In this document: piece after piece, positions 1-12,036 of the stretch | Layout: each line of letters begins with the position of its first letter | Numbering within the stretch: position 1 is the first letter of the stretch | From: Tetraselmis striata | Taxonomy: Eukaryota; Chlorophyta; Chlorodendrophyceae; Chlorodendrales; Chlorodendraceae | Assembly (NCBI GenBank): GCA_006384855.1 | Contig: VCJN01000233.1 | Coordinates: forward strand, 62,001 to 126,000 | Length of the DNA stretch: 64,000 bases | Direction: 5' to 3' | The notes under the pieces: model-generated | The model's input: only the letters and a program-made list of their open reading frames with translations | The model's database searches: none | Told to the model about the DNA's origin: nothing | Translations under genes and position numbers: made by a program

Positions 1-588
1 ATTGACCGGGTGCGACGTGACGCGCCGGGCGATCGCAAGACGCAGGAACTTCGATGATACAACGAAGAACTCACCTGGCCACGAGCTAGCTGCGTGACAG
101 GTTGAGGCAGTGGGGCGGCGGGTTTGTCGGTTCCAACGGGGGCGCCAGGTTGGATGCCAACGGCGTGACGTGCCTCCACCCTCAGGTGCCCGGCGGTGGC
201 AATGCTGGTCCCGCCGCCGTCCCACCGCACGAGGTACTTGCGCGGCCCGACCGACTCGATAAGTCGACCATAAAGCCGGGCCTTCCGCCGACGTTGCCGG
301 CCGTTCTGGAGCTCTTGCAGGGGTCCCTGCTTCGAGGAAACGATACTACCTATCTACAGCTATGCGCCCATGTGGGGCGGAGCCGGCGGGCGCGGCGATC
401 TTGGGTGGGGATCGTGGGGCGGCGGAGACGCTCATGGTGCTGGCTTGTGGTGCGGGTGTGGTTTGACCGCCGTCATTCGTGGTTTGGGGGTTAAGTACCA
501 CTCCTGGCAGACCAAACCGTGTGTCGGGTGCAAGACTGCAAGTCGGGTGCTGGAGGGGGCTCTAGATGGTGGTATTCGTACCACGGTA
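1..588. other. No gene recognised
   Basis: GC-rich sequence without a reading frame that resembles a known protein. The ATG-bearing frames here have low-complexity Gly/Arg/Pro composition typical of shadow frames in GC-rich DNA. It ends at the TA dinucleotide that flanks the transposon beginning at 589. Confidence 0.5.
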
Positions 589-1252
589 CAGTGACTATAC
601 CGATATAATGAATACCGATATAGTGAACATACCGATATAGTGAACGGGGGGGGGGGTGGGGACGGATTCTTAACACCGGGAAAAATCCCTATGTATACCC
701 CTATAATAAACTTACCAATATAATAAACTTACCGCTATAGTGAACGGGGGGGGGGGGGGGGGGGGACACAATGCCCCAAACTATACCGATATAGTAAACT
801 TCTCTACATAACGGCAGTGTTGCCGACGCCGAACCCGGCCGTTGGCGTGTTCCGATAGCCGGTACCGTTCCAGTACGGGCGCAGAGGCCTCTACAGCCAC
901 TCGGCGGCGGCGGCGGCGGCGGCACACTGCGGCACATTGCGCCCACCGCCACTCAACTGCCCCACCGCGTCTGTCGCCATCGCGCCATGGCGACGCCCAC
1001 CGAGCAGCGCTGTTCCTATCTAGACAACTGCAGGATAAGGCCTGGAGGGCCTCAACCCAGCCTAGAGCGCTGTGACTGCTACAGTGAACGGGGTCACCGT
1101 TACAATAAACAATAGTACCGATTTAGTAAATTGTTTACTATAGCGGTCGGGTGGGCCTGCTTATAATGAACACCGATATATTGAACATACCGATATAGTG
1201 AACGGGGGGGGGGGGGACGCAATGTTTATTATTTATATCGGTATAGTCACTG
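589..1252 (+). mobile_element. Non-autonomous pogo/Tc1-like DNA transposon, copy A
   Basis: The 664-bp element begins CAGTGACTATACCGATATAA and ends in the inverted counterpart, GGTATAGTCACTG. It is flanked by TA on both sides (587-588 and 1253-1254), the target duplication of the Tc1/mariner/pogo superfamily. Both ends carry several subterminal copies of ACCGATATAGTGAAC, and poly-G tracts interrupt the ends. It is nearly identical to the element at 30800-31823 except that about 407 bp holding the transposase remnant are replaced by a 37-bp filler at 1037-1073. It is therefore an internally deleted, MITE-like derivative with no coding capacity. Superfamily placement rests on the termini, the TA duplication and the protein remnant in the other copy. 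Confidence 0.8.
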
Positions 1253-4200
1253 TACTAGTACTAATACCACGAAGACTTCGATGCACTACGGGTAGGAATA
1301 ATTATTGTAAAATGGCGCCTCTTGCGTGTAAAGCAGCCTTCACACCCTTATTGTCAAAACTAGACTTGATTGCATGTTTGAACGTCGATTCGTCAGGGTT
1401 CACTATCTGTATTGACTGATTGTACTGCCGGTGATGACAGAGTGGACAAAACAGTATCAAGACCGCTGACGTGAGCACCACATGCGAGCATTTCAAGCCC
1501 CACACGGATGATGAGACGGCAAGCGGGGTACCTGTACCGTACCGAGTACAAGTAGTACATACAAGTAGCACCATAAAGTACAGGTACAGCCTTCTGCTGC
1601 TAGCTCATGTAATAAAGACCATAAAGTACAGGTACAAGTACATAGCTGGATGCCCCTCTGGATTTCTGTATGGAATTCTTGAATGTTGCATCTAGCACAT
1701 ATGTACTCACCACAAAGTACAAGCAGTCGAGTACGAGTACCCTGTAGACTGTAGTACATGTAGCGTAGCAGTCGTGGGCCGGATGCTGATGGAGTAGGTT
1801 TTTGGTGGAATTGTCGCTCGACACTGTACGCTGCGAATTGCGCGCGATAAATCCGCAGATTATCATCGTCTGATGCGCCGGGAGCTTTCGGGAATTCTCA
1901 GACCGGACGGAGGATATCGAGTCGGCGCCAATATCTTACCGGTATTTATTGGACTCATTTCCCGGAAGCGGATGCCATAAAGATACTCTGGCGGCAAGAG
2001 CGGTACCTCGTACTTGTGTTCGAGGTTCACGCTGCTGCGCTGTCTCACGGAGTCGGGAATGTATCTTGAAATACAGTACGAGGTACTTGAAGTCGCCGCC
2101 ATTTTACTCTATCTCAAACGCTATCTATCCTCCATCAGGATTATTGTATTAAGGGTACGGGTAGGCCGGGACCGAGAAATAATACAGGGTACAGTAGTCG
2201 CTATCACGCTATGTGATCCGACGCGCTACAATGTGGTGGCACTGCTCTGACAGCTTATTTTTGCCGGATCATCGCATCGTCGCATCGTCGCGTCATCGGA
2301 TACGGGCATCAAAGGTCGTCAGCGCAACATATGCTGGCGGAGCGAGTTATATCCTCAGCTGTCCATTCCGCCCGTCTTCCCCCTGCCTTCCACCGTGCTG
2401 GCATATCCCCCCCCCCCCCCCCCCCCCCCCCCCCTCTTCTCCAGTAGTCTTCGTCTACTATCCATACCGTCTAGCTTCCTGTTGCGTTTCGCTGTTACCA
2501 CTCTCTGTCTCAAGGCGCCGGAGGCTAAACAAGCCGACAGGGTCTCGCGTCATCAGCAGCGCAGGCGCGTCGCTCCGACGCATCGCGGAAGGAAGCGGAT
2601 CCGGACAGTCTACAGCAGGTCCGAGTTGAACAGGTATACTCTCATCCAGCGCGATGTTTTTACGGGTACACTGCTGCAACCCGTACAATATCCAGCTAGT
2701 TGTTTAGTATAATATCCCGAGTAATATCCAGGTATTTATTTATCATAATATGCCGAGTATTGGAGAATGCGTACCGTATCTGTCGGATATGCTGTGAGGT
2801 ATATTGAGTGGCGCCCCGTCCAACTGAAGGGCAGCGTCCAATTTATCCCTGAAAGTCTACGGTACGATCGCGGATATTGAAAAGTATATTGCATAGTAAT
2901 GCATCTAGCGCAGCACACATCCGAAGTAGTTCCGGATCCTTCCGGTATTGCCACGCTCGTCCGGCTTTCTGTACAAATACACCGCGCAGCGGCGCGGCGT
3001 CACCCTCCCGAGCATACACCTATCTTGAGCGCATTGCGAGCTTTCCCCTGACCCTTTTCTCAGCAGCCCCCACCCTCCGGCCCGCTGCTACGCAGCACCT
3101 TCGAGGCCAACCACGGCAGCCCGGCGTCGCCAGGCATACCTCGGCCCCTCCGTATCTGCTTTCAAGAACTCAGCCAGCGAGTAAGCACACCCCCCCCCCC
3201 CCCCCCACCCTTCCAACCTAGCTCGCCCCCCACCCGACTCCACAACCGCCGCCGGGAGCCGAGTAGACGTGTGTTGCTCCTTTTTCTCTCTGGATGAATG
3301 GGTTCGGTGCTAGCCGGCACCACCTCCCCGCCATGTTCCACACCCGCAGTATTCTTTCGAAGTACCGAGATCACATGCAGCTACCTTGTACTGGTTTGCT
3401 GGCCTGTCGCCTCTGCGCGACTCCTGCGCCGAAAGCCGGCGTCTCGCCCGCCCTGTGCTGTCGGAGTGCGCGCAGCGCTCCAATTGCTCACGTGAGGCGT
3501 GGCCCATATTCGGCAATAAAGTACTGCGCCCCGGCCTTGGCCGACCTGGGAGGATGGCGGCGGGGGCGAGGGAGGCTGGGCACGCCTGCTCTTCTGCTCC
3601 AGCGACAGCGTAATGTTAGGGCGGCTTGGCGAGGGGTACTCGGAGGTGACGGGGCTGGCTTCGCTGTTCTCAGCCGATCTTGGCTGCACGGCATTTCGCC
3701 CGTGGTGTATGCTTGCGCTCCGTCTCGGGTCGCAGTTGCAGTACTTACCACTGCACTGGTCGCCTCGCGCGCCGCCCCCCCCCCCCCCCCCCAACCTCAT
3801 ACTGGTATCCATAGCCCTTTAAGCCGGCCACTCTTGCGAGAGGTTGAGGATAGGCGTCCGCTTCTCCCATGCTCTCGCGGCATGCGCCCGACCTATTGCC
3901 CGTGTCCGCGAAATGCTCCGGCGTCCTTAGATTTCTAGCGCTCGAAGGCGCCCAAGTCCCCCCCCCCCCCCCCCCCCCCCCCGGTCTTCTCTCTCTTTCT
4001 CTCTCTCTGCCACAGGCAGGCAGTGAAGACTCCGCTACCCAGCCTCTGCTCCAGCCTTACATTGCTCCTCTAGATTCTACATCCGCAGGGCTGCGGAGAA
4101 ACTGGAGAGTGGCAGCCCCCAGGAAATGTCATGCAGAGTGTATAGAGGTGGGGGTTTTTGAAGGGGGGGGGGGGGGGGGGGGGGTTATAGGGGTGCAAGA

Positions 4201-4416
4201 GAGCAGAGTTGCGCTCCAACATGGCTATGCTGTGTGCCCTTCTGCGGTGACGCCGTCCACATCGGTCCCTGCGTAAGGCGGGACTAAATCAGCCGCTGGC
4301 CTTGGGTTTGCTGCTTGATAGACGGCATGGAAGAAAGGTATTGCTTTTTCCTATCAACCTTTCCAAGAAATAACCTTTGCGCATTTTTTCTTCTCCACTC
4401 TCTCCGGCGCGCAGGC
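1253..4416. other. Intergenic; GTAC-rich palindromic repeats and poly-C/G tracts
   Basis: No recognisable gene. From about 1530 to 2200 the sequence is dense in GTAC-centred palindromic words and short direct repeats. Poly-C tracts lie at 2407-2434, 3190-3206, about 3775-3792 and about 3958-3982, and a poly-G tract at about 4164-4184. The last 140 bp before the ATG at 4417 end in a pyrimidine stretch and GCGCAG, so the 5' UTR of the next gene may contain an intron. The 214-residue frame at 3294-3938 is Arg/Ala/Pro-rich and resembles no family. Confidence 0.45.
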
Positions 4417-6627
4417 ATGGCGTCACGCATGCAGCTTGGCGTCGCGACGCGGCGGCCGTCGGCGCCCCTCCGCGCCTCACCGCGGCCCTTTAGTTCCTCA
4501 CACACGCAGCACAGCGTCGTCTCGGCGGGCGGCCCGCTGCGCCGGCGCGTCCCGCCCCCGGCGCTCGGCCGGCTAGCGGTTCGCGCGGGCGTGACGAACC
4601 CGGGCGAGGAAGCGGCGGACGAGGGCACTCGCCGGCTCGGCGGTTTCGACGCCGCGATGCGGTTGCCGACGTCGGGTATGGCGAAGGGCCTCGGCAGCTT
4701 CAGCGGCGGTGCGACGCTCGAGCGCAGCAAGCTGGACATGAGCCAGAAGGTGACGCAGAGCGCGCCCAAGCTGGACGACGCCGGCGGCGGCGGCAACAAC
4801 GGCGGCAAGATTTTCAACGGCGGCGGCGGCGACGGCGACGACGGCGACGACGACGACTACTTTGACGACGGCGAGGACGGCGACGGCGAGGGCGGCGACG
4901 GATTTTTCCGCACCGTGCTGCCCGAGCTATACGACCAGGTCACCCTCAACGCGGTGCTGTCGGAGTGGTTCCGCGCCGTCACCGACCTGCCGCTCGTACT
5001 GCGCCAGGCCGTCTCGATGGGCCTGTTTTCGTCCGCGCAGTTGGTGCGCCCTGGCCCGCCTGTCTGCCCGTCCCAGAAAATCGACAAGGTGGTTTGGGTG
5101 ACATGCACTTTTTCGCCTTGCACGGTGAATGGACAGGCTGGTCCTGCAGACCGTGTCTTGTCACACTCACTGCGCCAGCACCCAATGCGCACATGCATGT
5201 ATAGCAAGAACGATTTCTATGGGGGGATAAGAACCCCCCCCCCCCCCCCCCCCCCTTCCCACCACCAAAACCAAAAAAAAAAACACTTCCTCCCCATCCC
5301 CCTTCCGAGACCAATCATCCGCCACCACCGCCACCATGATCTATCTTTGGGTTGCCCAACATGGACATATAATTGTGCGGCGTTCACCGTGAGAGCCCTG
5401 GAGGAGCATGGGAGGGGCCGGGAACCGGCCAGAACGGGCATTCAGTGGGCAAAGCGTGGCTCCGGGGAAGGGGCTAAAGGGGGCGGGGGGGCGCGCAACC
5501 TGCGCATCTGCTTGGTACATCGTGTTTGCATAGCCCTTTCGCGTCACGACACTTGTGTTGGATTTTGATTTAGAGGTTGTGGTTTAGCGGCACCAGCCCC
5601 CCCCCCCCGCCATCCCCCTTTTGTTCTGTCAGCTTTGCGATGCGGCCGGGGATCTGACGCGCTCCGTGGGTTTCTGCAGGTGCGCTTCCTGAGCATGGAC
5701 GTGCGGCCGAGCATGGCGCGCAGCGTGAGCCGCACCATGTCGCCCGGCCTGTCGCGCGAGTTCATCGGCCGGCTGATGGCGGACCCGGCCTTTGCGCAGA
5801 AGCTGCTCATCGAGCAGGTCATCACCTGCGGCGGCAGCGTCTTCGTGGAGTGGCGGCAGCGCGGCGACAATTTCGTGAAGGAGCTGGACTACGTGGCCGC
5901 CAACACGCTCACGCTGTGCGCCGCCAACGCCGCGCTCGTGTGGACGGTCGCGCCCAACCGCAGCTACGGCGCCGCCAACAAGCTGCCGTGGCAGAGCACG
6001 CTGAGCGGCCTGCCCAACAACGTGTTTGACAAGAGCGGCCCGCTGCGCGCGTATACCAACGGCACCCGCGCCGCCGGCTTCTTCGCCAAGGCCGCGGAGC
6101 TGAGCGCCATCGGCGTCGTGGCGGGCGCCGCGCAGGCGGGCCTGGGGCACGGCATCACCGCGCTGCGTCGCACCCAGGACAAGTCCTTTTCGCCCACGGT
6201 GCCCGTGCCGGACGTGGCGCGCGCCAGCATGGGCCTGGGCGCCTTCATGGGCATCAGCGCCAACGTGCGCTACCAGATGATGGGCGGCGTGGACCGCTAC
6301 CTGTTCGACCACTCCACCATGCTGTGGAGCTACCTCGCCGTGAGCAGCGCGCTGCGCACCGCCAGCCAGGCGGTCGGCAACGGCACGCGCCTCATGTGGC
6401 AGGGCCTGCCCACGCAGGTGACGCCGCTCCACCAGAGGCGCCGCCGCGTGGTGCGCCGCGTGGTGCGGAAACCCGCGCCCGCCGGCGCCGCCGCCTCGCC
6501 GAGCCGCACCGCCGGCGCGGAGGAGGTGCCCGCGCGCCACGCCGCCGCCGGCTTCCAGATGTCGGCTGGCAGCGGCTCCGGCATGCCGCTGCCCCCGATG
6601 GCCGTGTCTCCCCCCAGCGTGGCTTGA
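4417..6627 (+). CDS. RETICULATA-like (DUF3411) plastid membrane protein, two exons
   Basis: Exons 4417-5043 and 5680-6627 (phase 0, GT-AG) give 524 residues. The N-terminus (MASRMQLGVATRRPSAPL...) is rich in Ala, Arg and Ser with no acidic residue for about 60 residues, as in a plastid transit peptide. A Gly/Asp-rich acidic linker follows (roughly residues 125-165), then the DUF3411 region from about 165 to 420. Features of that family visible here are LFSSAQLVRFLSMDVRP across the splice junction, SPGLSREFIGRLMADPAF, and several hydrophobic helices (TLTLCAANAALVWTVAP; LSAIGVVAGAAQAG; MLWSYLAVSSALRTA). The C-terminal about 100 residues are basic and Pro/Ala-rich and look disordered. Plant members sit in the inner plastid envelope and affect leaf-cell and metabolite homeostasis; the biochemical function is unknown. 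The start at 4417 is chosen because the transit-like sequence begins there. Confidence 0.88.
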
Positions 6628-6695
6628 GCCAGGCTAGGCGTGCAGCTGCGGAGACGCGGCGCCTCTGCCCCCCCGCCCCGCAGCGCCCCGCGTTT

Positions 6696-6700
6696 TGTAA
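6696..6700 (+). promoter_or_regulatory. Possible TGTAA polyadenylation signal
   Basis: TGTAA lies 69 bases after the stop codon of the DUF3411 gene. UGUAA is the usual poly(A) signal of chlorophyte green algae, so this fits both the gene end and the suggested lineage. A five-base match is weak evidence on its own. Confidence 0.4.
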
Positions 6701-7614
6701 CGAAGAATGATTCAACAATATAATGATCACATCGCTGCCCCTCCCTCGCCTCGGCATCCACCGCATAGCCTGTTCTGTGTCGCTATCCTGGACGTTCCCG
6801 CTCATGCCCTTATCGCATGCAGCGGTGAACAAGAAGAAGCCGGTGTATTGACTTCTTCCGGTCGTGGGACCCGTCTCCTTTTCATATGTAATTTGTTACA
6901 GCTGGACCGAGCTCTTTTTGTCTTGACAAGCTGTCTACCCAGCATCAGGAAAGGGCCCGCCCCTGACCAACCGGCATAGGGTCTGCTAATTAAAGTGCTG
7001 AGGGTTGGGGCCGCTGTCGGCCAAGTGGTTATGTTCAGTACATGTAGGTAGGCGCGGAAGGGGGAGAGGGGGGGGGGGGGGGGAAGGGTGCTTGATTACA
7101 GTTTCCCTATGTTCCGCATACCTAGGGACATGCTCGATTCCATCAGCAGGATCGTGATGGCAACAGCAGCATCGCAGATGGCCGCTGTGCCGGCGGCTGC
7201 AACAGGACTTCATGCTACTGTTAAACCCCCCACCCCTCTTTTATGGGCCCAAATAGTCACAGCGAGTGACGAGGGCCTTGCTTGACAGTTTCCGGCATTA
7301 CATTTTGCCTGGTCTTAACAGGGGCATCTGGTCTGCGGCTCTCTCCACATGGACGCACACAAAGCACAGGAGGAGGGGGGGGGGGGGGGGGGGGCTCATG
7401 AATGAATCATATTTTACAAGAGAGCATGAGAAGCTCAGTGCTGGCGGCTGCGGCGCGTATTTCCAGGGTATATCGCATAGCGACTACATACCCGCCTTCA
7501 CAGAGTATTCGTCCCAGTACATGCTCATCTACATCAATGCAAGAAGCAACCAGTGCGCGGCATGTTTTACTTTGCTTGGGGAAGGTGCGGCTGACGTATT
7601 GGCAACGGCCTCGT

Positions 7615-8784
7615 CTAGCGCTTACCGCCTCCCTCTGGCCAGTCAACCGGGAGGCCAACCACATCCACACGGGATATCCGCACCCCGATGTCGTCAAAGG
7701 CGTACACGGCGGCGCCGCCGCCATTCCGCCACGCAACCACCTCACCGCCGGGTCCCATAGCGAAGTGCACCTCCCTCTCAGCGGAAGCGGTGTCGGTGCC
7801 TGGCGAAGCTAAGGGGTCGACGCCCTCGGCAATGAAGTCGTCCTTCTGGAAGACCCTCCCATCGCCATCCCGGAAGGTGAACCCTGGCCCCAGACGGTCC
7901 TGCAACAGGTACTCGCGCGAGAAGCTAGGCGACCCCGCGTTCGGCGTCACCATGGCCCCAGGTGGGCGGGCGATCAGGTTGTGGTACGCCGTGACCCGAC
8001 GGAAGCGGCCCCAAGCCCGAGATGACCGGAAGTCGGAGCACCGGAGCAGATGCGAGACCCGCCAGCCGGCGCCCGGGACCTGGACGAGGTGCGCCACCGT
8101 GGCGACGGTCCAGGGGGAGTCGTCCAAGTCTCGGCGGCCATCGGACCACAGGACCGCGACCCCGGCCGCCGGGTCGATGGACCACTCGCGCGAGTTCACC
8201 TCAGCCCAGAGGACGTCCCCGGAGTCTCCATGCCAGTAGAAAGGCCCATAGAGGAGCCGCTCGTTGATCCCGCCCAGTATGGCCGCCACGACCTGCGGCG
8301 CCGTCCACGTGACGTTGTCCCCCGAGTCAAGGGTGGCCTCGCGCGTGAAGGCCTTGTACACTTCTCCACGCACGAAACTGGGCCGCGTGCCGCGGTTCAT
8401 CTCGGAAAAATCTGCGCCCAGGACCATCAGCATCTGCTCCAGCGTCCTCTGGATCGCCTGTCGTGCGGTCGCGTTTGTTGTCGGCGTCGCCGGCGGTGGC
8501 GCTGGCGGAGGCGGAGGGGGAGACGGCGGTGACAGGCGTATTGTGGGAGGCGCTGGCGGCTGCTGGTGACAAGGTCGGCACGGGGCTGCTGGGGGCGGGG
8601 GGACGCGGCCGAGGCATTGCTCCACCAGCGGCGCGGGTGGCTGGCACGGTAGCGTTTGGTCTCGCGGTTGCGGCGACTGCTCTCCTGGTCGTATGCTGCG
8701 AGGAGACTGCTGCCGGACGTCGGTCATTCCGCTTGAAGCTGCAGTGCAATCGCAGCTGCTCGCCTGGCAGAACGCATGGGGCAC
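7615..8784 (-). CDS. Hypothetical protein with Pro-rich stalk, likely main exon of a membrane-anchored protein
   Basis: A 389-codon frame without introns. Residues 1-100 are Pro/Gln/Ser-rich. From about 105 the composition becomes that of a folded domain, for example LEQMLMVLGADFSEMNRG, LLYGPFYWHGDSGDVLW and YHNLIARPPGAMVTPNAG, with many Trp, Phe and Tyr. I do not recognise the family. Minus-strand sequence 1.1 kb upstream encodes a membrane anchor, so this could be the extracytoplasmic domain of a type II membrane protein. The opposite strand has overlapping open frames, but they are Arg/Pro-rich shadows. The true 5' end is unknown; a splice acceptor near 8750 is as likely as the ATG at 8784. 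Confidence 0.45.
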   Translation of the reverse strand: MPHAFCQASSCDCTAASSGMTDVRQQSPRSIRPGEQSPQPRDQTLPCQPPAPLVEQCLGRVPPPPAAPCRPCHQQPPAPPTIRLSPPSPPPPPPAPPPATPTTNATARQAIQRTLEQMLMVLGADFSEMNRGTRPSFVRGEVYKAFTREATLDSGDNVTWTAPQVVAAILGGINERLLYGPFYWHGDSGDVLWAEVNSREWSIDPAAGVAVLWSDGRRDLDDSPWTVATVAHLVQVPGAGWRVSHLLRCSDFRSSRAWGRFRRVTAYHNLIARPPGAMVTPNAGSPSFSREYLLQDRLGPGFTFRDGDGRVFQKDDFIAEGVDPLASPGTDTASAEREVHFAMGPGGEVVAWRNGGGAAVYAFDDIGVRISRVDVVGLPVDWPEGGGKR

Positions 8785-9850
8785 AAGACAATAAATTGGT
8801 TAGAAGAATCGAGATGGGCCCGCAGTGCCTGGCCGAGAGCGGCGGGGTGGCTGTTTGCAGTTCGAGACCACAGACGCCCAAACAGTCTTTTTTTAAAACG
8901 GCAGAGGGACCCCACCCGGCAGGCAGGACATCGTATCATCGAACCAGGCTGCGAAGGTGCTGTGCATTTGCCATCCCAGGTGGTGCGCATTGGGCCGGAG
9001 GAGCAGTCCGCCAGACGGCAATTAACGTGGATGGGTGGCTAGTACTTACTACGTACGCTGTCGTTATGGTGTGCCTCATGGGATTTGGGCGGCTACTGGT
9101 GATGCCTCATCGGCTGGGTGTCATTATCCGCGGGGGAGAGCCTCTTTGCAAGTGGCGGTGGGCACCGGGCGGGACAACCACACTTCACGGCATCGCGTAT
9201 GGGTAGGCGGGTCGCCATAATATGATGCCTCGTTTCATGGCAGCTGCTGCACAGTGCTTGCACAGTTAAATCCTCGGCTGGGTGTCATCACTTGCCCGGG
9301 GGGGGGGGGGGGGGGGGGGTGGGTTCCGGTAGATATGGCCTCTGTCCGCTCCCCTCCTGAATACTGTGGGATTGTGCGGCCCATGCAACATTTCTATTTA
9401 CCTGGCCTCTGCAGGCGGGTATGGGGTATAAGCGGAAGTGCTTCCTATCTGTACACATATCGCGATGTGTGTCGGTCACTATGAGAGGCTGTACGGTTTG
9501 CGACAATCCTTGCCCCCGGTTCCTGCCCGGGCAAACCGAGCATCTCGCGAGCTGCCCTGGCGGGGCGCGGATTCTTCACGACATGTCATCATGACATCGT
9601 GTATTTCGTCATGAAGTAATCCAGCTCCACACCATATGTTTTCCCGCTGATATGCCTTGTATGTGCAGCCATTTACCCCATGCACCTGCGTACCCAACAG
9701 GGATGTACCTGATGCGCTACATGTGCACCTGTCCTGGCACAGGGATGGCTTGTCGAAGGCATAATGTCAAACCTATGCGCAAATGCCATATCCAGACCTA
9801 TGCCGCCCTGGCGCAACTGTCCCACGTGCTCTGTTTTTGTACTCGTACAT
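8785..9850. other. Probable intron or intergenic DNA
   Basis: No supported coding segment. A poly-G tract lies at about 9299-9319. If the anchor at 9892-10202 and the domain at 7615-8784 belong to one gene, this is its intron. Confidence 0.3.
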
Positions 9851-9891
9851 CTATGGATGCATTTCTTCTCTGATGGGGTGGGCTGATGGTG

Positions 9892-10202
9892 TTAATTGGG
9901 GGGTGGGGTGTTGAGGGGGCGGGTTTCGGCGACGAGTGACGAGGAGGTGCCCACCTTCGGGTCGCCGGCCACCGCTGTGCCGCCGGCGGTCGGGGTGCGT
10001 CTCCCTACCAGATAGCCCGCCCCGAAGGCGGCCGCCAGCAGCGCCGCCACCGCCAAACCCAGGACAGCGGCGCGCAGCACGCGACGGCATGCCGATTTCG
10101 CGTTTTGTCGCCGCGCATCGCCTCCCCGAGTGCGCCGCCATTGGCCGCCGTCCCGTGCTCCAACTCCAGGCCAGTGAACTCCGACTCTTCAAGGCTGTCC
10201 AT
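9892..10202 (-). CDS. Possible N-terminal membrane-anchor exon, frameshifted
   Basis: From the ATG at 10202 the frame reads an acidic start (MDSLEESEFTGLELEHG) and about 40 polar residues. In a second frame, from about 10090 downward, a strong single transmembrane segment follows (VLRAAVLGLAVAALLAAAFG) and then AGYLVGRRTPTAGG. Reading both together requires one missing base near 10088. The result would be a short cytosolic tail plus signal anchor, matching the Pro-rich domain at 7615-8784. Both the frameshift and the link are inferences, and the segment may instead contain a very short intron. Confidence 0.35.
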
Positions 10203-11381
10203 TATATGCGCCTAGCTTTCCACACCAGGACTCGCACACGACGAGCGCGCCACCGCCACTCTGCCTGCTTAAATCTTATGAGCGACGACGATACGACTGC
10301 ATCACTTTCATCTTGCTGTCTTTCATAGTGCTCGACTGCCGCGAAGGGCTTATCATCATAGTTTGTAAAGTGTGGGCAGACGACAGGACCACTCCGGCGC
10401 CGCCGGCTCGTAACAAGTATCACTTCGGAACAACAGTTTGCTGCCCTTGCCGGGTGGTGGCGCGGCCTCGCCAATAGTGCGGAAAGGCGTGTGGCTGGAC
10501 TGGCGTTGCTGGTACACGCCCCTTAAGGCGTGCTGGGATCCAGCTGCGTCGGATACGATAGTAGTATTGCCTGGAGAGGGTTGTCGCGTCTCGCTGCGAC
10601 AGGACATATCTAATTGTCGCTCCTGTGGGGTTATTGGTAGTCTATGGTTCGTGCGGCTATGTGGGAAACATCATCCGTCTGGTCCATATAATCATATTCG
10701 GGTGGTTTCTTGATCGCCTTTTGCAGCTAGCTCATGTAACAATATAATCATATTCGAGTAATGGTAGTCGCTACGACCGTAGGTAGACAGGGTACCCGTA
10801 GCAGCAACCGTATTATCCGCCGTATTACTCCTGGTAATACTGTCGCTGTAGATAATATAATCATGGTTAATCGGTACCCGTATGTCTAGCAGTACTCGTA
10901 AGGACTCGCAGATCCAGGCAATACAGTAGGTACGTTTACAAACCTTTCCGAATACCGGTTATAGTGGTCTATAAAATACGCGAAACGAATAGCGACAATA
11001 ACACGAAAGAATGTTCGCTTTTACAGCAACCAGTCGCTACATACAATTCAGTATTATAGCGCGTGGAATACCAGTATCGACGCTCTCCCTGTATTAACCA
11101 AAAAGTATAATATCAGTATCAGCACCAATAGCCTGGGTTATTTCAAATTCAAATGGAACGTCGTCGTCGTGAAATGCAACCGCCCGCGGCCGGTCCGGTG
11201 CTCCCGCCCCTCGCCGTCCAGCAGTTCCTCCTCTCGTCGCAGACCCGCCTCTCCATCCCACGACGCACCCGCAAAAGCGCCACCCCCCGGACCGCACCGT
11301 CGCGCGCGCAGCTTCGGATATCCCAGCCCCCAGCCTGACCGGCGCTCACCCTGAGAACTCCCCCCTCCCGGCGGAGTTACG
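10203..11381. other. Intergenic, AT-richer upstream region of POLA2
   Basis: No gene seen. It contains a copy of a short dispersed word (GCAGCTAGCTCATGTAA near 10723, also near 1599 and 41724) and a TAGTCGCTA nonamer near 10765. The last 280 bp are the presumed POLA2 promoter and 5' UTR; no TATA box is evident. Confidence 0.4.
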
Positions 11382-11999
11382 ATGGACGGCGCCGCGCTGC
11401 TGCCGGCCTTCAAGCTTAATCACTTCAAGTTTGCGGAGCCCTCGCTCGCCGGTGACGTCGCCAGCGCTGCGCTCGCCGCCGGATATCTGGACCCCTCGGA
11501 GGTCAGCGACGAATATGAGGCGTTCATGTTCTCCAGGTGAGCCCGCGCCGGGCTGGGTTAACGGGTTTCAGGGGTACCCTCGCTGAGGGCAGCGGGCCGT
11601 GGTGCCGCTATCCCATTGGTCGGCAGAGACAGAGGCAGAGGCAGAGGCAGAGGCCGGCCCCCCTCTCTCCCCTCCTCCCCCGGGGCCAGCCCGCGCCCGA
11701 GGCCTCACCGTCGACGCTTGTCGCGTCGGTGCTGAGCGCGCGGTCCCGATGGCGCCTGTTGTTGGCAGGGCCAAGGTGGCCGACACGGTGACGAAGGACC
11801 TGGTGGCGGCCTTCAAGACGCATCTGCGCAAGCACCAGCGGCTGCCGGGTAAGGAGAACGCGGAGGCCGCCTTCAAGACAAACATGGAGAGGTACGCCCT
11901 TGCCCAAGCAGTCGGTAGGCAACCTGTTCAATCATCTTTCATCACCAACAGAACGACGGCAACTCCCCGTTCAGGGTGAAAGAAAGGGGGAAGGAGCGA

Positions 12000-12036
<37 letters not shown>

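Noticed and set aside
3294-3938. 214-codon open frame on the plus strand
   Set aside because: Arg/Ala/Pro-rich composition, a poly-Pro block from a C homopolymer, overlapping frames on both strands, and no recognisable domain.
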